Assembly: GCA_011319805.1 (NCBI GenBank)
Contig: SJRY01000046.1
Span: forward strand, 1-37,940
DNA length: 37,940 bases
Source of the DNA: Macrocybe gigantea
Lineage: Eukaryota; Basidiomycota; Agaricomycetes; Agaricales; Callistosporiaceae
Direction: 5' to 3'
Position 1 is the first letter of the stretch. Every line of letters starts with the position of its first letter. The notes under the pieces are model-generated. The model saw only the letters and a list, made by a program, of their open reading frames with translations, had not been told where the DNA came from and made no database searches. Below, piece after piece: positions 34,012 to 37,940 of the stretch. The position numbers and the translations under genes are program-made.

Positions 34012-35665
34012 CTATGGCTTGATAGCGATTTTGAGCGCAGCCCTGCTCGCCATCTTGTCCAACGCCGCCTGGTAGTCGTCGAGCTTGAACACGTCCGTTA
34101 CCATACCCTTTACGTTCACCTTTCCGCCGTCGAGGTATGCCACAGCGCGGGGAAAACAGAACGTCTGCGAGAACGAGCCGATGATCTTGCAAGTTTTTCA
34201 AAACACACGCACGTTGAGCAATGAATGGTCGATGCTAAAAAGGATTGGACACTGACTCTAATTTCATCTCCGAAAATCTAGGATGCACGGCGTCATGCAT
34301 GAGGGACAATGAACCCAGACAAAGAGTCGCTCACCTTCGATGGTGGCCAGTGCACGAGGGCCTTGTTTCATACACGCCATAGATCATCAGCGTGCCGCCC
34401 CTCCGCACGTAATTAATGCTCTCGTTCGCGAGCTTCTCCACGCCGTCGCCTCGACGACGACATCGAACCCATACGGATTATCCCCCGCAGCTTCTTCCAC
34501 TGCGGCTCGGGGTTCTTGCGATCGAGCTCGACATACTCGTCCGCGGCGCCGAGCTCTTCGCGATGTCCATCTTGATGCCCTTGTTCGCGGCGATGACGAC
34601 GCGCGACGCACCGTTGAGCTTGAGCAGCTGCGCGAGGATGAGCCCCGTCGGCCCCGCGCCGAGGAGCAGGACCTCGATCCCGACCGGCGGTTGAGCTTGT
34701 CCAGCCCGTGAATTGCCATGCCGCAGGCTCGAGCAGCGTCGACTCTTCGTCTGTCAGATTGTGAATCTTGTAAAGTTTCTTCTGCTGGCTGTTTACAACG
34801 GCCACTGAGAAGAAAGGCAAAAAAAAAAAATACCGGAGTTGACTCACTAGACGATGTACTCTGCGAATCCGCCGTCCTGCGTCACGCCCCTCGCCTGAAA
34901 GTTCTCGCAGAGAAGCGACTGCCCGCGACGGCAGTAGAAGCAAGTGTCGCACTACGCAGGAGGACGAAGAAAAGAAAAGGGTCAGCACACGACTTAGAGC
35001 GATCATGATCGAAAACAAAGGGGGAAGAGAAGGTCATCGACAATAAATTGGGAGTGGCTGTGCCAGGCACTGAGCCAAGCCCAGGTAAATGGAGAAAAAC
35101 TCACAGTGAGACCAACGTCAGCGACGCAGCGGTCGCCAATAGAGAACCCTTTGACGTTCTTGCCCAACTGACAATGGTTCCGATCGCCTCGTGTCCAGGG
35201 ATCAGCTGCGTTGAAACGTTCAATTGAGCATTCCATTCTGGTTGGACGATAAAAACAAGGGGGACGTGCCGGAAATTTGGAAATGAATTCTCCCTGGGCA
35301 GATGGCAGGTGTCATCTTTTCGTTTTCACCGAAGACGACGCAAGAATTTCACCTCGTGAATGTGTGATCAGTCCCGCACACGCCTGATTCGCTGCGTGAG
35401 AGATCTGCCGATTCGACTGACATGTCAGAGAACAACATACCACAGCCTCACTAACGCCAGCGGTCAGGAAGCTAGAATGGAGACTAGCATGGCCGCAAAG
35501 CGCACCTTTCAAAAGCACCTCGTCATCGCCCACCTGAGGGATAGGCACTCGTCTGATTTCGAAATTGCCAGGCTGGACACGGGTACCAAATTCACAACTC
35601 TGAGGAATGGTGGACAAAGCACCTACGGAGCTGTACCAGAGCGCTTTCATCGTTCCGTCAGTCAT
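34012..35665 (-). CDS. Zinc-dependent medium-chain alcohol/polyol dehydrogenase, heavily frame-broken
   Basis: NAD(P)-dependent MDR enzyme, closest in pattern to D-arabinitol/sorbitol dehydrogenases. Start at 35665 ([13 protein letters not shown]) or the Met at 35650. Segments: [38 protein letters not shown] then [12 protein letters not shown] (catalytic zinc Cys and GHE), [20 protein letters not shown], the structural zinc lobe [27 protein letters not shown], the cofactor motif [63 protein letters not shown] and [20 protein letters not shown]. Stop TAG 34012-34014. About nine frame breaks, nearly all explained by one missing base in G, C or A runs. Intron 35216-35269 is GC-AG (GCACGT donor). 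Confidence 0.85.
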
Positions 35666-35767
35666 TTTCAGCGTCGGCAGAGAAAGAGATGTATCGCGGC
35701 GGTGGCAAGCAACTGCGGGTGGTTAGTATTCGGGACAATTTCAGCTGCCGGCTTGGCGGAACGCGGG

Positions 35768-35775
35768 CTTTTATA
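35768..35775 (-). promoter_or_regulatory. TATA box of the dehydrogenase gene
   Basis: TATAAAAG on the minus strand, about 103 bp upstream of the ATG at 35665. It is a perfect match to the T-A-T-A-A-A-A consensus at a normal distance for a fungal gene. Confidence 0.55.
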
Positions 35776-36459
35776 AGAGGCGGAAGGACAGGATCAGGGT
35801 TCACGTGGAAGTGGGGGCGGTTGGGACGTGATATCCCCATGGAAGCCTTTGGATGTTTTTTTACCATCTCGCGCGGGTACAGCGCTCACATTACGATTTC
35901 TATTCAGAAGGAAAAAAAGATCATGAGTAAGGAAGAATTTGAAAGCGCCGAGCAAAGAATAACCGAGGCGTCTTGAATTCATTTCAGGTTGTTCTGAACC
36001 ACCGGTGATGCGTTCAGTTGGTTAAAGGCCCAGCCAATGCTCCATGCCGCATTTGTGCAATCGACCATGTTTCTGCGATGCATTGCACGTCTTTAGTCAA
36101 CGGCTAAAACTCTTCAACAAAAACATGCGGACAGCAAGGCCCGGAACTGTGGAGCAACTGTGGAGCCATGTCATACTGCGATGACGTCACACAACTTCCT
36201 TTGCCCAAACAGTAGTTTGCAACGAATCTCGCGATAAGCATCACGCTCACCAAGCCCAAGTACATGACACGGGTAAAAAACACAGCACCCACGATAAGTC
36301 CTTACATTGCCAGAAAATGAAAATCAGACGTCACGTCGACCAGCCCAAACTTTGATTTCTCCGAAACAAATTCTACTAGGAAACTTGTGACGAGGGCTGA
36401 CCATTTCTTTTATCGAGTCGAGCATGAAAATGATTTGTGGAGCACCAACGAGAACTCGT
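35776..36459. other. Intergenic between dehydrogenase and phosphatase
   Basis: About 680 bases. Holds the upstream region of the dehydrogenase and the 3' region of the phosphatase. A minus-strand frame at 36104-36292 has a hydrophobic run (MYLGLVSVMLIARFVANY) but no recognised family. A short direct repeat (actgtggagc twice) lies near 36147-36167. Confidence 0.4.
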
Positions 36460-37940
36460 TTAATTCGGCCGCACTGTCGGCGCGCACTCCACGTCCAATC
36501 GGTCGGCGTTAGCTCCTTGACACGTTCCCTGAACGCCGCCAGCGTGCAGAATTCGGGAGAGCCAGATAGATGCTTCCTTCTTCCGCACAGATGGGCAGGA
36601 CCATGTTCTTGTTCTGGTACCGCATCCTCACGACTGATCATACAGCAATTTTAAGCATACCAAGTCTGAATCACATAGAGAGACAGGTAAGTAACTCACA
36701 ATACTCCGCCGGCGGTTTCGTAGTCTTGAAAGAAGAAAAGACGCTCTGCGACCGAGATTCGGATCTATCGAATGCCTGCTTCTTGAACAGCTCAAATGTG
36801 ATGGAGGCTGTGAACGCGGGCCATCTGGGTAGATCAATAAGCGAGTGAAGCGAGAGAAATTAACCGTGCAACGCACTGTTCATCGAAAACGTCCAGCGTG
36901 GAGCACAACGCCGCCAAAGCCGTGTCGTGCGTCGTGTGTAGCAGCAGTTTCAGTGGGTCCGTCGCCCTTGTCAACCTTATGCTGCATCTTGCGAGCGAGG
37001 TCGTTCAACAGTCGGCCCATCCCCAAGTCGCCTACCTTCCTCTGTCTTGTCTGTTGACGCCGATCCGCTCCGTCAGTCTCGCTCAGCGGCCTATAAATTT
37101 ATCAAACTGAGCATCTCACACCCTAGAACACCTAAATTAGCATGCCGTGACTTGTCAGTCAAGAAGATCCCACCTGCAAACCACTCGTCCACAACTGCTG
37201 CTTCCTGTCGGCAAGAGCGTTCGATAATACACTGCAGAAAACACAGAGGGTCCGACGTACAATTGTATCCACGATAGTTTATTCTTAAATTCTGGCGGTA
37301 CTTGAATGCCATGCGCGATGGCCGCACGAATCTGTTGAGTCAGTTCAGAATGAGAATGCGCAGCGTTTCCTGAGTAGGACGGACCGTGTCCATGACTCCT
37401 GATGCTCTGGGCTTTCCGTCCACTCGAAGCCCATTTCCATTGAGGTATTTGGCAAGTTGCCTATCAAAACGTTCCAGTATTGGGTTATAAGCAGTAGCCG
37501 CCGCTGAATTTCAGTGATTAGGAGCCACATCGAATACGGCACCCATATGAGAGTTGAAACCCCTTGTGCGAACCCGAGTTGCAAAATCTCCAGTCGCTTG
37601 CATGTGTATGTGTTGCCCAATAGGTTTTCGTCTTTACTATTCCTGTTAATACATGGGTTCGCAAAGCGTCAAAAAATGAGTTGCAGGAAAAAAATACCGA
37701 ATTAGAATAATAGGGCGGGAATCAGCCTGGCATTTCTCTGAGGGATATAGACCATGAATAATTTGCTGAAGCGACTCTATTGTCCGTGGTATATTTGTGC
37801 TCCTGTCGATGAATATGAGAATGGAATAGTCTCCTGACACAGAATGATTTATGCTTACCGAAATAAATGTGTTCGGTTTTGAAAGTAGATCAGGCAAAAA
37901 ACCTAGCCTAAGAAAGCGTGAAAACCATCTGGGTGACTCT
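36460..37940 (-). CDS. Histidine acid phosphatase (ACP6-like), 5' end beyond window, frame-broken
   Basis: Branch-2 histidine phosphatase resembling lysophosphatidic acid phosphatase type 6. Segments on the minus strand: RSTNIPRTIESLQQIIHGLY (second catalytic Arg region), NSKDENLLGNTYTCKRLEIL, AYNPILERFDRQLAKYLNGN, GLRVDGKPRASGVMDT, EAAVVDEWFAG, MGRLLNDLARKMQHKVDKG, the catalytic HD motif ATHDTALAALCSTLDVFDE, WPAFTASITFELFKK and YQNKNMVLPICAEEGKHLSG, ending AAFRERVKELTPTDW then VECAPTVRPN with TAA at 36460-36462. The RHG catalytic motif should lie beyond the right edge. Five frame breaks: near 37560, 37285, 37021, 36575 and 36495, mostly single-base changes in G runs on the coding strand. Confidence 0.82.

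Noticed and set aside
34340..34711. Long plus-strand open frames opposite the dehydrogenase
   Set aside because: They are rich in Arg, Ala and Ser, a product of GC-rich codons on the other strand, with no domain; the minus strand encodes a clear dehydrogenase.
35340..35365. An extra frame break after HIHE in the dehydrogenase
   Set aside because: A normal GTGAAATT...GCCCAG intron joins HIHE to GEFISKFP, so only the break just before HIHE remains.
24681..35665. A lipid or polyol biosynthetic gene cluster
   Set aside because: The hydroxylase, synthetase, carrier and dehydrogenase are common single-copy genes with different compartments; no core biosynthetic enzyme or cluster regulator is present.
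1..37940. tRNA or rRNA genes
   Set aside because: I looked for tRNA B-box-like sequence (GGTTCGANNCC) on both strands and for rRNA-like stretches by eye and found none convincing; a covariance-model scan was not possible.

Overview
The window is nuclear DNA from a filamentous fungus, almost certainly a basidiomycete of the Agaricomycetes. The evidence is dense genes on both strands, many spliceosomal introns of about 45-70 nt with GTRNGT donors and YAG acceptors, very small exons, and proteins of basidiomycete type (an F-box/LRR protein, a Gti1/Pac2 regulator, an animal-type cryptochrome/photolyase). I cannot name the genus. No prokaryotic, viral or CRISPR feature was seen.

Layout, left to right. 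Minus strand: the ribosome-biogenesis WD-repeat protein Enp2/NOL10 (3' end cut by the window), then the ER cargo receptor SURF4/Erv29. After a poorly resolved 1.8 kb stretch comes an F-box/LRR-type protein (minus). Five plus-strand genes follow, with one unresolved 1.85 kb stretch among them: adenine DNA glycosylase MutY/MUTYH, a DNAJC11-like J protein, a Gti1/Pac2 (WOPR) transcription regulator, a cryptochrome/(6-4) photolyase, and a DUF155 (RMND1/Rmd1) protein. On the minus strand are exocyst subunit Sec5, fatty acid 2-hydroxylase Scs7/FAH1, and an ACSF2-type acyl-CoA synthetase. Next is a decayed F-box-like region and three diverged copies of a ~78 bp repeat. The right end is minus strand: a mitochondrial carrier of ORT1 type, a small membrane ORF, a zinc alcohol/polyol dehydrogenase, and a histidine acid phosphatase whose 5' end lies beyond the window.

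Most are single-copy housekeeping genes with no evident shared pathway. Scs7 and the acyl-CoA synthetase are neighbours in lipid metabolism, and MutY and the photolyase are both DNA-repair genes. No defence system or biosynthetic cluster is visible.

The most notable signals are structural. (1) About 27 single-base-type frame breaks interrupt otherwise well-conserved proteins, many in G, C or A runs. They are concentrated at both ends of the window, while six central genes read cleanly; this looks more like uncorrected sequencing indels than real decay. (2) The acyl-CoA synthetase needs a rare AT-AC intron as well as a GC-AG intron. (3) Exons of 12-26 nt occur in six genes. (4) A three-copy repeat encodes the same cysteine pattern on the minus strand.
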